From Carya illinoinensis (taxonomy: Eukaryota; Streptophyta; Magnoliopsida; Fagales; Juglandaceae): 64,000 bases of DNA. The DNA lies in the NCBI RefSeq assembly GCF_018687715.1, contig NC_056760.1:23195001-23259000 (forward strand), written 5' to 3'. The translations under genes were made by a program, and so were the position numbers. Shown here piece by piece: positions 47,100-59,574 of the stretch; within the stretch, counting starts at the first letter, position 1; every line of letters starts with the position of its first letter. The notes under the pieces are model-generated. The model was not told the origin of the DNA. It worked only from the letters and a program-made list of their open reading frames with translations, and ran no database searches.

Positions 47100-48154
47100 A
47101 GGTGAAGACGGCAATTAGGGTTAGAACAAGAACAAGAACAAGAACAAAAACCAGTGACGTCACAGACCCATCTAGACAGTAATTATTGGTATAAAATGAT
47201 GAGAGTCTGAGGTAGGATGGCAGGAAAAATTAAAATAATAATAATAAAAAAAAGTAACTGATCTCATGAGCAAGTTAGTTTATATAATTATTAGTTACAA
47301 CATTAATTAATTAATTTGCTCTAATATTATATATTTTTCTCATTAATTCATGAGCTAGCGTGCCATAATATATATATCCACATTTAAGTAAAACAAGCAT
47401 GCATGCTTAGAAAAACAACAATATTATATATTATGTATTAATTGAAGTTAGCTAGCTAGCTATAGCCTGTCTCATGCTCTAATATTTGTTTATCTTCTAA
47501 TTACATATTAATTTCTCCATTTGTAAGGTCAGCCCACCTTATAATATAACTAATATATATCTTATTATATTAATGTGGTGTTACTAATTTATTTTTAGAT
47601 TACTTTTTTTAAATAATAAATTAAAGATTGACGGACAATTACACATTTTTTGTTTGAGCTGTCCCCGCCTTCCACCTCATTCTTGCTTAACATGCATATG
47701 AATTCTTAACTCTTAAGCCACCATTTGTTATTAAATTGTTGGAAAATTCTATAGCCACAAAAGAATTATACAAAAGTAATCCTACAAACTGATATGACTT
47801 GATGTAGTACTGGTTCATCATACTATAAACTTACTTTTATTATAAAGTAGAGCTAATGGATCAGATGAAACCATGTCAATTTATAAAATTATTTTTGTGA
47901 TGTAGTGGTACTTTAAATTGCTTGCTTCCAAACAACAACTATCAAACTCGGATGATAATTAACCATCATTCCAATCAGATCACTAACAAATGATGACCAA
48001 ATATTAAGTTTTAGAACTCCAAGCTGCTAGCATTAATAACATTTTAAAGTTCAAATTATAATACAATGTCTCAAAACATGCTAACTAATTAATTACGTCT
48101 AACATTTTTAGTTACTAAATTCTATAGAATAAATTAATTATAAATATTTCTCAA

Positions 48155-48189
<35 letters not shown>

Positions 48190-49678
48190 CTATCTATAGC
48201 AAATAAATGGAATAGGTCCAATAGGATTATCTACAATTATTATTTGTAAATGTTGCAGTACTCGTCGATATATTATTTCTATTTCTTTTAAATATATATA
48301 GAAAAATATTAGACAAAAACAATTATAAGATGAATTGTGTTACATACAGTCATTTTTTATATTATTTACACACTCTATTGATATGATTGGCCAAAGCAGT
48401 TATTTTATATTAAAAAAATGACATAACCAATTACATTAATAAAATGTATAAAAAATATATAAAAATGACTATATTTAAAAATTTTATTATAAAATATGTT
48501 AATCCGTAAATAAACACGTGTTTTCTATCTTTGACAAGCATCTCGTGGAAAACACACACCTACACGACGCACACAAGAACTACAGGATTTTTTCTTTTTT
48601 CTTTTTCTGAAAGAAAACTGAATGGCTACATAGCTAGGTAGGAAAGATGAGAAGATCAGATGTAAAATACAGGATAAAGTGGGCGGCTGTATTAATGGTG
48701 CGCGTTGGAATCATGAGTTTGGGGTTGACTAAGCATTATATGAAGGCACGCACGCCCGATTAACCTTTGAATTGGACTCCAAATCCACATGGCCGGTCAA
48801 CACATGGCCGCAAGCTCCCATTGCATTAAAATTATTCTTTACATTTGAAAAAAAAAAAAAAAACACATGCTTATATAAATTAGTGAATTTTCAAACTAAT
48901 TGTAGAAGTTTTTGTATACTCATGAATTCATGGCAAGAAAAAAATATTATTTGTGACGGATTATTTATAATAAAAATTATAATTATTTTATTTTTAATAT
49001 GGATGAAAAATAAGTGAGGCAAAACAATTTCCATAGTCAAAATTAACATCAATTGAGAGTGAAAATACTAATTATTTTTTTATAATTTAAAAGTATAATG
49101 TATTATTGGCTTTTATTGTGTAGGGCGGGAGCGTCATGAAAAATCCTTATAATTCGAGGAGGGGCCGGACAAAGTGTATTCACCCGTTGTGTATATGATC
49201 CGTCCGTTATCGTTTCTTTTTTAATGTGGGTCCTTTCTTCACGTGTGTTCCCTTTTTCTCCAGACTGCCACATGATGATCGATCCCGTGGTACTTTGCCT
49301 GCATGGGACACTATTCTTTCTTGCTCTCTATCTTTCCTTTATGCATGCCCTGCCCTCATGTCTTAACCCTAACCAGCTGTAGAACGTGTTTCATTTTCTT
49401 TCTTTTCCATCCTTTTTATTTTATTTTATTTTTTGTCTCCTTTCACACCTCAATACTACCTAAGGATGACATCATCTACGTATAATTCTTCGTATTATGG
49501 AATATCTAGCTGTACCTCTTCCTATATATTCCACCAATTTAATCATATACATATATGTATGTACCCACTTCGTTGCATGCCAAGGCGTTTCCTACAATTT
49601 GGATGCATGCGTACGTACGTACGCTAAATGCTTAAATTTTTTCTAATATTTATGCTCGTATTTGTATGATCGTTATGT
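44336..49678. other. Long intergenic region
   Basis: AT-rich DNA with several microsatellites: AT near 44845-44868, AT near 45677-45694, GA at about 45904-45920, GA at about 47059-47097 and AT near 48160-48188. Frames such as 44220-44519, 45612-45851 and 48772-49017 are unrecognised or AT-driven. No gene could be supported. Confidence 0.4.
48335..48485. mobile_element. MITE-like inverted repeat
   Basis: Left words 'acatacagtcattttttata...ctattgatatgattgg' pair with right words 'aaccaattacattaataaaa...aaaaatgactatattt'. Related in layout to 29785-29920. Confidence 0.45.
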
Positions 49679-50359
49679 TGTTGAGATTAGCTGGGTATCA
49701 GTGGGTAAGTTAAAGAGAATTAGCAGACGTAAAACAAAATAAAATATGACAATCACAAGACATATTAAGATATAAGTGGTTCGGCTCAATGTCATGAGCC
49801 TAGCTATATCCATTGGCTGATGAGTCAGTCTCAATGAAGTCACTATCAACAAAGATGGAGTACTACAAGAGATCAATTACAAAATTATCAATCCCAAAGC
49901 CCCAATACATTCAGTGAACTCTCAAGATTTTCACAAAATTAAGTATCTCTCTCTCTCTCTCTCTCTCTATGTAGTTTGACTACTCAGAAGTGTCAAAATC
50001 ACAAAATACAATGAAAATAATATGTAGTTATATATATTGTACAGTGCAGGAAGCCCTAAAACTGAACATTTGCTCGACATGCGATCAAGCAGCCTGTTGA
50101 GTGAGGCTCTAGCTAGCATTAGGGCTGGAGTGTTGCTTGAGTTGAGTGTCGAAAAACTGATGAACGAACTCTCAGGTTGGCTCTTGCTCAAGTTGAGTGT
50201 CGAGCAATCTCTTAGGTTGGGTCCTACTTGAGCTTACTGTCGAGTAAGTGATGAGCGAATTCTATATTTGAATCTTCACTCAAGTAGCAAAACCATCGCT
50301 CGAGCGAACAATCTGTAAAGATACTTTTTCAACAGGATTAATCAACCCACCTCTCAACA
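49679..50359 (-). repeat. Candidate solo LTR, 681 bp
   Basis: Ends TGTTGAGA and TCTCAACA are perfect 8-bp inverted termini, as in plant LTRs. The phrase 'aagatataagtggttcggct' on the plus strand suggests minus orientation. It contains 'ttgagtgtcga' repeats and a (CT)n tract (about 49946-49968). No 5-bp target duplication was seen (tatgt versus aatat). Confidence 0.5.
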
Positions 50360-50625
50360 AATATTCATTGAAATATACTATCATGGATATAATAATAGTT
50401 GTAGTTAATTAGGTATAGTTCTTATAATTAATATCCATGATAGTTGTAGTTAATTAGGTATAGTTCTTATAATGAAACTCATAATGACATGGTATTTTTT
50501 TTTATGGTTCTTAATGTTGCATTAATAGCTAGCTCACTTGGATTATATAAGGTTGTATATGTAATATTGCATGTGCTATATATGTCGAGTAGGTATGGTA
50601 CCATGTGCTAGAAAGTATAAACCCT

Positions 50626-51988
50626 CACTACAAGAGATTGGGTCTTTTGGAATGAAACTTTTTGTTCCAAAAGATAGTATTTTCGTCCCAAATTATTTTA
50701 TGGTACAAAAAAAAAGAAAAAATGTTCCAAGGTTGTCCCAATATCATTGTTTCAAACGGTATTTTAGGACGAAAATATCAGTTTTGTCCCAAAAAATCAT
50801 TTTTTGGGATGAAATTTTGCTTGACCATTCAATCACGTTTGAATGCCTTTTTTTTTTTGTTTTTTTTTTGAGACAGTTGATTTTCATCCTAAATGAACAT
50901 TCAAATGCCATCAATAATGTTCGAACCTAAAACGTGTTCGAACGTCTCCTTCAAATAAACATGAAGAAACATTTTAACAAACCAATTGATGATCAAACAT
51001 CAATTATATTAATTTGAGCGATTGAGTTAGATGTTTGAACATCTAATGAATGGACCAAGCTAGTTGCTTGTTCAAATGATTGGTCATTACTTCCAACCAT
51101 TTGAACGTGTTCGAACGGAGGACAACTGTTCGAATGATAGTTTATTTTAGTCAAAAATTAAAAAGAACATAGGTATTTATATTTCAAAAATACATTACAA
51201 ATTGTTCAATACAAATAAAACTAGTATAAAAATTTCACACTAAATAAATAAAATAGTAATAATACTAATATTATTATCTGTACAGAATTTTGTAAATCTT
51301 AAAATATATGCAAAACAAGAAATTAGTAACTTTGAGGCTGGAACTGTTGCATAAGCATTTGCATTTGTAGTTGCATCTCTCTATTGAACTCTTGTTATTG
51401 TTCTACATGCTGTTTCATGTGCATTTCCATATCTGCATGTTTTGCCAATTGAGCCTCTAACTCTTGCTATCTTGCAATTAATTGTTCGATCATGAAATTC
51501 GTATCTTTTAACATTTTGGAGGCAATACTTGACATTGATGAAGAGCTTGAAGGTTTTACACAATAACCCAAACTCCTCAAATATCCCGAGTATTGACTCA
51601 GAATTTGTGTAAAAATATAAACATCACTTGTTGATGAATTTTGATCTAACACAATTTTAGCACGGAGGGCAACCATAATTTTATCATACACAAAATATAA
51701 AGAATTAATATTGTGACAAAAGTTAAAATATTTTTAATTGAAATAAATTATAATACTTACATAATTTTTATGAGCATCTAGATGAGTCCACTCTCCATTA
51801 CGATCAGCATGTGAGGCAGCATATAATTTTGTTAGATCATAATTGGTGTATAACTCTTTTTACAAGAAACATTGTTAATTAGATATAAAGTGAAAATTAA
51901 AAATTTCGTCCCTATATATTATCTTTTAGGACGATTTTCATTTTGTTTAAAAGGAAAATTGTCCCGAAAGTTCAAATTTGTTGTAGTG
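50626..51988 (-). mobile_element. CACTA (En/Spm) transposon, deleted, 1.36 kb
   Basis: Ends CACTACAAGAGATTGG and TTGTTGTAGTG. Subterminal 'cgtccca'/'gggac' and 'ttcgaac' words occur in both orientations. A remnant of a CACTA protein lies on the minus strand. No exact 3-bp target duplication was seen at the ends. Confidence 0.75.
51330..51860 (-). pseudogene. CACTA-associated plant transposase (Ptta/En/Spm type) C-terminal remnant
   Basis: The open piece 51691-51467 reads KIMVALRAKIVLDQNSSTSD, then YSGYLRSLGYCVKPSSSSS. It continues across stops as QELEAQLAKHADMEMHMKQ and MQLQMQMLMQQFQ, a Gln/Met-rich coiled tail. A preceding exon at about 51850-51770 gives AASHADRNGEWTHLDAHKNY. This matches the transposase-associated protein of plant CACTA elements (GEWTxxxA...GYxRGLG, then a coiled tail). 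At least two in-frame stops make it non-functional. Confidence 0.65.
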
Positions 51989-53319
51989 AGCCTAAATGGT
52001 CCCGGAAGAAAACATTAATTATTCAAATCAATGCTACATAATATTATTGGGTTATAAGTAAACTATTAATTTGTTTAATTAAGAGACAAAACGTTTATGT
52101 ATAATAAACAAATTAACCCTCTAGATTATTGGCCTCTAAATTATATATACATGATGATGACATTGTTGAACAACCCCAGCTTGCGTTATGGTAGCTGGGA
52201 GTCACGAGACATGACATGAGCATAAGGGTCCAAAGTGGTCGTTTTAGTCAAGAAAGGAACATTCTGAAAGCAAAAGACGACAAGAAGAAAATCCAAGGGG
52301 TGGATAGGGATGATCTTTCAGCCCTTTTCTCTTCAAGATTAAAGGGAAAGCGACCACTTTGGTGCCTTCGACACAGATAGTACATAGGAGGGTCAATGTC
52401 TTGGTTATGTAGCCACTAAATTATTAACTCTCGCATCACTAGCACCAACCTCTGTTTTTTTTCGTTTTCTTTCATCATGCTTTTCTCTAATTAGCCCACG
52501 CATATAACATTACTCCACTTATTCTGACCTGTTTCATACAAATACAAATACGACAATTAAGGATATATAAATGCTGTTTTTGCTCTAAAAATGGCAGATT
52601 TCCATAAACTATGGACTTGCATCTGTCGGGCATCCCTAGAGCACTAATGCATCCACTAACATGCGTTTGATTGAGACAAATTATGTAATACTAATTAATC
52701 TATATATTGTCTTAGAGTAAGGCCGGTACTACTGCAAGAATCAATTCATGGCCGGATGGACCATATATATAAATATATATTCTATATATATATGTGAGGT
52801 GTGATTATGCTTGTCCATTCATAATAGAAGATATTTTGAAAGATATCTTAATTAAGATAAATGATATTTACAGTCGTAAAATACATAAATACCGTACAAT
52901 CTTTTTTAAAAAAACAAGTAAATACAAGATCTATATAAGAAAAAGTGAGTGACTCGAACTGCCCGGTTGTCATTAGTATCTAAAACCTATCTAGTTAATG
53001 TTTATGTGCTATAAAAAGGTAGAAAAAAAATAAAGAAAGAAATTAAACAGTACGCCTCATTCATGCATGATCTTTGCCATTTTTTGACTTGGAGAACAAG
53101 AATTTATTGGGCCAAATTAGCCAATTATATATTCTGGTCAATTTCAAGACAATATATATATCACATGACAATTAATTTATGAAAAATGCTAAAATGAAGT
53201 TCTATATAAAGATAAAAATAACAAATCACATATTGATTAGGTGAAAATATGTAATATAGACTTCTATATAGAGTTATTCCTTATTTATATATTCTAACCA
53301 AATTCTCCTACCTTGCTTT

Positions 53320-53365
<46 letters not shown>

Positions 53366-55263
53366 TGTCAAATGATAATTTAGTTTTCTTGTTAATTTTT
53401 CCCTTGACTTATAATTGGAGGGGTTGCCAATAGAACGGTCTGGTTGGATCTTGACCGTCCATGTCGGCATATGGGCCCACTAGTAGCTAGTTAGTTGAGA
53501 AGAGAATTAGAGGGCAAGGAGACTAGGACGGTCATTGACGGTTGAGGATGAGTACGTGTTTTCTACGCCAGTTGGATTTGGAGAAAGAAGAGAAACCCGC
53601 CATTTGACTCTTTGCCACACGATCCAGCTAGCCGTATATATCGCTCCGATATCCTGTGTCGCACACTCGCGTGCCGACCCGTGTGGGTCCTGAGTTGACC
53701 CTTACCTACTCGAATCAAGTAAAGGTCAATAAGCATGCTAAGAAAACTAAAATTAAATAAATAAAAAAAGGAATTAATTTAAGGTCATTATAAGCATATG
53801 ACCTTCAATATATATATTAATTGCTCATTATCTTAAAACTTTTGTTAGTCATGTTCAAGTGTTGCAAGTCATGTTTAATTAATTATTGATATTAGTGATT
53901 TATTAACCCACTAATTGATCATATTATTATTATATAGGTTTGCATATGTTTTTTCTTTGTATATTTTTTGGGATTAATTATATTTTCTTCATCGGTTGGT
54001 TAAATATATAACAAATTATTATCAACCGTTTATATAATTTAAGGAAAAATATAGTTATAAGTACAATTGTGTACTAATCTGTGTATTAATATGATGTGAT
54101 TGGTCAAAAAGTAGATTTTATTAAAAACAGCGTTAATTTAAATTTTAAGTATGAATGAATCAGTATTAGTACACAGATTAGTACGCGACTGTGCTTGTAT
54201 ATAGCAAAATTCATAATTTAATGCGGTACGTCAGTTTCTAAAACTGATCTTTTTAATATCAAATAGACATCTTTGAAAAATCTTCTGCTTGCCCTTAATT
54301 GAATATGACTTGCGTGTTCGGGAAGAAAGAAAATTTTTAGGGGAGAAATAATAAAAAGAAAAAAAAGATTGACTCTCTCTCTCTCTATATATATATATTA
54401 TCATCTAAGGCACAAAAAAAAAAAAAAAAAAAAAAAAAAAGGAAAAAAAAAACAGAAATCTCATATATGCATATATTTGATGATCATTCAATTACCCTAG
54501 GAATATTATTATTCATGTAGTACTACGTTGTAGTTGATATATATTAGGTGGTGGCAAGCATGTATGGTCCAAAATAATGATGTGGCCGGATGATGAATTA
54601 CAAAAAACCAGCTAAAATAACCCTATCATGATGTACACATACAAACTTTTATATGAATATTAAAACGTATAACTACTATATATTTAGTTTCCACACGTGG
54701 GTTGCTCGCATGCATATGCATGCAGCAGCTTGGTAAAAACCCTTATTAATTAAAATAACTTCAAAAACATGCAATTATATATAAGGTCGACTTTCATGGC
54801 CAATATATCTTACATGACTTAGTGTCAACTGATCAGCTTGCTAGCTTTCGGTGATCATGTTAAAGAAAAACAAGTCGTTTTCCTTACATTTTCAATGAAA
54901 TGATCTGTACGTAATTTCATGGATCTGACCTAACTTGCCTAGCTTTCGACTTTGTATATATACTACTCCCAAGTCAACTCAATTTTACACTATTTCTAGG
55001 CAATTACTTGCAAGTTATATGGATTTCGAATCTTTCGACTATATAGGCAAAGAAAACCATACACTTTCAGAAGGAACGTTTCATGTAATTACATCTAGGG
55101 GAGAAAGCGTTTAATTAGGCCAGCCGGCCGGGGGTGATAATCCTACCTTAAACACCTTTTCTATCAGAAAGACAATTCCTAATTAGACATGCACTATAGC
55201 ATTTGAGCATTAATTAAAACAATAGAAATTTAATTAGATTTAACTCTAATTTATTGAAGGAAG
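51989..55263. other. Intergenic AT-rich DNA with MITEs and microsatellites
   Basis: No gene. Includes a partial 'gtcg' family MITE at about 52866-52960, a GA tract (about 53321-53363), the MITE at 54057-54200 and poly-A at about 54414-54440. Confidence 0.4.
54057..54200. mobile_element. MITE-like inverted repeat, about 145 bp
   Basis: Left arm 'gtgtactaatctgtgtatta' pairs with right arm 'agtacacagattagtacgcg'. Outer bases are 'agtacaattgt' and 'gtgcttgt', with 'atatag' on both outer sides as a possible short target duplication. Confidence 0.55.
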
Positions 55264-55389
55264 CTACAAGAAAAACGGTCTTTTACGACCAATTTATTGT
55301 CACGAAAAGACTATTAACAACTAATTTTGGTTGTTAATAGTCTTTTCGTGACAATAAATTGGTCGTAAAAGGCCTTTTTTCTTGTAGTG
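55264..55389. mobile_element. CACTA-type hairpin MITE
   Basis: Two arms of about 60 bp are inverted copies with only about three mismatches: left ctacaagaaaaacggtcttt..., right ...ttttttcttgtagtg. A short loop separates them. The right end TTGTAGTG is the CACTA terminus; the left terminus has lost its first two bases. If transcribed, it would fold into one long hairpin. Confidence 0.75.
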
Positions 55390-55513
55390 AATTAAATTTA
55401 TATATATATATATATATAGGATTCATCAGGTTCATCCTAGAAGGCATGATTAGACTTTTGTTAAATCTCATAATTAATTGTTTCATGATAATTAATTAGA
55501 AATAATCGTTTCT

Positions 55514-55616
55514 GCCGAAGGCCTATGGATTGATTGGTATAACCCTCAACCTTCAAAATGGAGGTCTGGAGTTTGAAAACCCCCTCCCCAAAATGTATAA
55601 AAAAAAAAAAAAAAAG
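55514..55616 (+). mobile_element. tRNA-derived SINE, 103 bp
   Basis: A-box-like TGGATTGATTGGTA and B-box-like GGTCTGGAGTTTGAAAA are at tRNA-like spacing, followed by an A tail. Flanks aataatcgtttct (55501-55513) and aatagtcgcttct (55617-55629) form a 13-bp target duplication with two differences. Not a tRNA gene: the B box is degenerate and no cloverleaf closes. Confidence 0.7.
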
Positions 55617-55629
55617 AATAGTCGCTTCT

Positions 55630-56670
55630 ATGGATATTTTGACATTGAAAATCACAAATGCGTTACAGAAAACAATTAGGCAGTTGATTGTTTAGTCAAC
55701 TCATGTGCTATATATTGCACTAAACCGGACATGATATATGTATACCATATTGGCCTTTAGTTATAGTCTTTATGTTTCTCCTAACTTGTTGGCTTTTAAA
55801 GTAAAACTTTCTGATCTACTTGTTGGTCATAAAACACAAAGTAATGGTGAACAGAAAATAACAACAAATTAGATAACAATTTTTTTGGCTTTAAATGTCA
55901 AAGTACCGCCTTTCTCATTGCAAGAATATGGCTATCCATATCTGTTTTACTTGAAATTGATATATAATATATATATTCAGTTAGTATAAAAGTACTATTT
56001 GGTGTTTCGATCATTTTCTTCCTAAAAATAACTAATTGTATTTATAATTCATATGATCAAAACACAGAGAATTTTACATTAAATAGATGTATCGATCCAT
56101 TTAAAATGAAATAGAGAGGATCACTGTCTATTAATATTGTAATCCACTATTCTAAGTACTCTTTGAAAGTGCTTTTTTCATATCTTTTCCCCTTATAAAA
56201 TTATACGGGAAAAATGCATGCAGATCGAATTCAGGAAATTAATGTGAGCTGTAAAAAGGGAATGTGAGCTATAAAATTAGGTTCCAATTTTTATTTGTTG
56301 TGAGGTTCACAAACTGTTGACTATGATCTCCCTCCAAAATGTTGGAAGTGTTTGGATCAGAAGATGATCATAAAGAATCTTAGCTCCAGTACTTCACGAG
56401 ATGGAAGGTGGATGAGCTAGGAGACCTTTCCATAGACAGGATATTGATATAGGATATGCAGTGAATCAGTTATATATCTAGCTATGTGGTTTAATGTGTA
56501 AAATTGTAGAAGAAACCAACTCTGACTAGAAATTAGACAAGGAGACCTTATAGCTAGCTAGCTATTTGGCAATTATCAACCAAGATTTAGATAATACCGA
56601 TACATATACAATTTAAAAGTCATATAGTACAAGTCTTGATTTGAGGATAGGCCAAAAGTACTAACCTCTA
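55630..56670. other. Intergenic AT-rich DNA
   Basis: Nothing recognisable. Confidence 0.35.
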
Positions 56671-57730
56671 TAATACAATTGGTCTTTTATGAGAGAGGAA
56701 ACCGTCACAAAAAATAACCAAAATGTCACTAAAAACATTTGGTGACGGTTTAAAACCGTCACGACTACTGTCACCTAATGTGCATCACAAAAAATAATTA
56801 GGGACAGTTTATTGTTCAACCATTACAAAAAATACTTTTAGTGATGGTTAGAGGTCTTTCGTTTGATGTCACATTCGAACCTGAGATTTTTGTGACGGTT
56901 AAAATCTGTTACAGAATGTAACGTTCGAACGTTCGAACGTTGACCTGACCAATTAACACTTGAATGAGAATAGTTGACATTCTTTGATTATGGTTCGAAC
57001 GTATCATATTTACATTCAAACGCAAGTGGTACATGCGGAGTTAGTTCGAACATTGTGTTCATTTTGAGGGTAAGTACGTTCAAATGTTGGGTCGTACATT
57101 CGAACATTATTTTGTAATTTTGTGTAATTACGTTCGAACGCTTGTTATATACATTTGAATGTACAAATCAAAAATGTTAATTTCATAGAATTAGAAAACA
57201 TACAAATTATATCATCGTATTAATATATTGTTAATATTATTTAATGTATCTATTGTTTTCAATTTCAATTCTCAATTATCTTTCATGTTAGTTTATCCAA
57301 TTTAATATTAAATTATTGCACTTCAAATTTCAATTGTTTTAACGCTGTAATAATTGTTCCCAAATGATGTATTATTTTTTTAAAAAACTACATAAAATTT
57401 AAATTATAGTCATATTTACTAAATACTCTATCCAACGTTTGAATGTTACTCACTAACTTTCGAATGTCACTCACTAACGTTCGAACATCCTCACTAACTT
57501 TCAAACTTCACTCAATAACATTCGAATGTTGGCGCCAAAAAGTATTATAAAAATCTTTAATGTTCGAACGTTCATGTAACATTCGAAAATAAATTTTACT
57601 ACATTTAAATATGAAAGGAATTCTCGTTTGAATTTAGTGACGGTAACTATTACAAAAACTAATTTTTTGTGACATTTTGAAAATTATCACAAATTCTAAA
57701 ATATCACTAAATCTCAATTTTATTGTAGTG
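56671..57730. mobile_element. Non-autonomous CACTA element, about 1.06 kb
   Basis: The right end is ATTGTAGTG (57730). The left end, TAATACAATTGG, is a decayed CACTACAA. Inner ends have inverted 'gtgacggttt' and 'accgtcac' words. The body has more than ten TTCGAA-centred words (for example acgttcgaacgttcgaacgt at about 56920). No coding remnant. Confidence 0.65.
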
Positions 57731-59340
57731 CCCTAGGGCGCTTAATTAGCTAGGTTACTTTCTTTCTAAATTCTTTCTAGTACTACTCTTTGAATAAGCT
57801 CTTCCGAATTCTTATAATATTCATTTTAAATATTTTTTGTGTGAACAATTAGAATGGGAATCAATTATATATGAGTTTAGTTATATATATATATATATTC
57901 TATGAGTTATGAGTTGAGTTATTTACTGCACTTTTGTCCGACTTACATCACATTGTGTTGATATGACATTATCCATCAACTATTAAATTATCTTTTATTT
58001 TTTAAAATATTAAATTCAATGGTCAAACCTGAACTTGCTACCACTAAGCTTAGGGTTGCAAGCATGCAGCCTCGGCCCCCAACCAGACATGGCCATGGGT
58101 CTATGAAGAGACCCACTTCACGTCGTGGGACATTCATCAATATGGCATGAAAAAGAAGAAGCAGAAGGCAGAAAGAGAAGATGAGATTGTGGCGGATTTG
58201 GAAAAAAAAAAAAAAAAAAAAAAGAATGTTTCTATGGATTTTAGTATATTTACTATGCAAGCGGGCAAGTATGTATCCCACTCGTTACTTGCCTGCTTAG
58301 GTTAAAATATTTGTACTCTTTGTTAGCTCGTTCCCTACTAGGACGACCAGGGTGGAGCAAGTGGACGAGTTTGTATCTATATAAGCCACCACCCACTCGA
58401 CCAGGTTATTTTTGTTAAGGAATAAATTTTATATTATTTATAAATAATATTTTAGATATGTTTATAAGTAATGAATAACTCTTTTTTTGAATCAGTTTAA
58501 TGAGATGAGTTAAACTCATGAATTTTTTCATGATATCAAAGTCTGCCACAGGACAAATGGAGATCCACGCTGTTTACTTCATGATAAGGACCAGAAAAAA
58601 TACTGGTCTATACTTGAGGAAGAGTGTTAAAAAATAAATTTCATATTGCCTGTGAATAAGGTCTTAAACATATTTATAAATAATAAACAATTCTTTTTAA
58701 ACTGATTTAATGAGATAAGTTAAACTCGTAAATTGCTTTAATTTTGGCCTATAGTCATGTTTTTGGTCAGATAAATATATATATATATATATATATATAA
58801 CGATATATATGGAATTGATTTCAAGCTGTGAGCGTCACGTACGACACGCGCACCTGTCCCAGCGTTGAAGCGCACATACGAATAGAATATAGAAACGTAT
58901 GTAAACCTACTTCATACTCGATCGGCTTCTTTCTACAGCAATCATACATTTTTGGACCATCAAACACCAAATACTCCTAATTTATTCATCTCGATCTCTG
59001 ATTAACAAAATTAAAGCTCCATTAATATTATTCTTCCAAAACCCTGGCGTGGCAGTCAGATGAAACCCCATCGTCATCATACCATATTCCTTTATTTATA
59101 AGCAACATGAAGAATTTTCTCCTCAAGATATATAAATATTATATGTATGCATACATTAACAAAAAGCACTATGAGAGAATTAGAAAAAGAAATTATTATT
59201 TTTTTAAAAAAAATAATCAAAGTTAAAGGAAAAGACTAAAGGGAATTCGATTCAAAATGCTCTCTCTCATTTGTCCAATCATCCATTGAAATGTCAACTG
59301 GATTCCTGTAATTAAATTTCCTCTGTCCGTACCCTGTCTC
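57731..59340. other. Intergenic DNA 5' of the bHLH gene
   Basis: A repeated phrase, 'gtttaatgagat(g/a)agttaaactc', occurs at about 58496 and 58705, and an (AT)n tract at about 58772-58800. The minus-strand frame 57988-58281 is unrecognised. Confidence 0.4.
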
Positions 59341-59350
59341 CAACCATTTC

Positions 59351-59358
59351 ATATATAA
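59351..59358 (+). promoter_or_regulatory. Probable TATA box of the bHLH gene
   Basis: ATATATAAA in front of a 5' leader that carries a (GA)n tract (about 59427-59452). The ATG is about 220 bases downstream. Assigned by position only. Confidence 0.45.
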
Positions 59359-59422
59359 ATCCTACCCCCACAAAGGAATTTTGCTATATACTAGTTGGAA
59401 CTGAGATACAGATAAAGACAGA

Positions 59423-59453
<31 letters not shown>

Positions 59454-59574
59454 CTCAAGACACAAATTAAGAAGAGGAACAGCAAAAGGGCCGGTGAAGA
59501 GTACAATTCATCAAAACATTCACAACTTAGCCACATATATTGTACTAGGTTGGAAGTCTCTTGATTATCTGTCC

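Noticed and set aside
55514..55616. tRNA-like sequence
   Set aside because: A and B boxes are present but degenerate, and an A tail and target duplication show a SINE.
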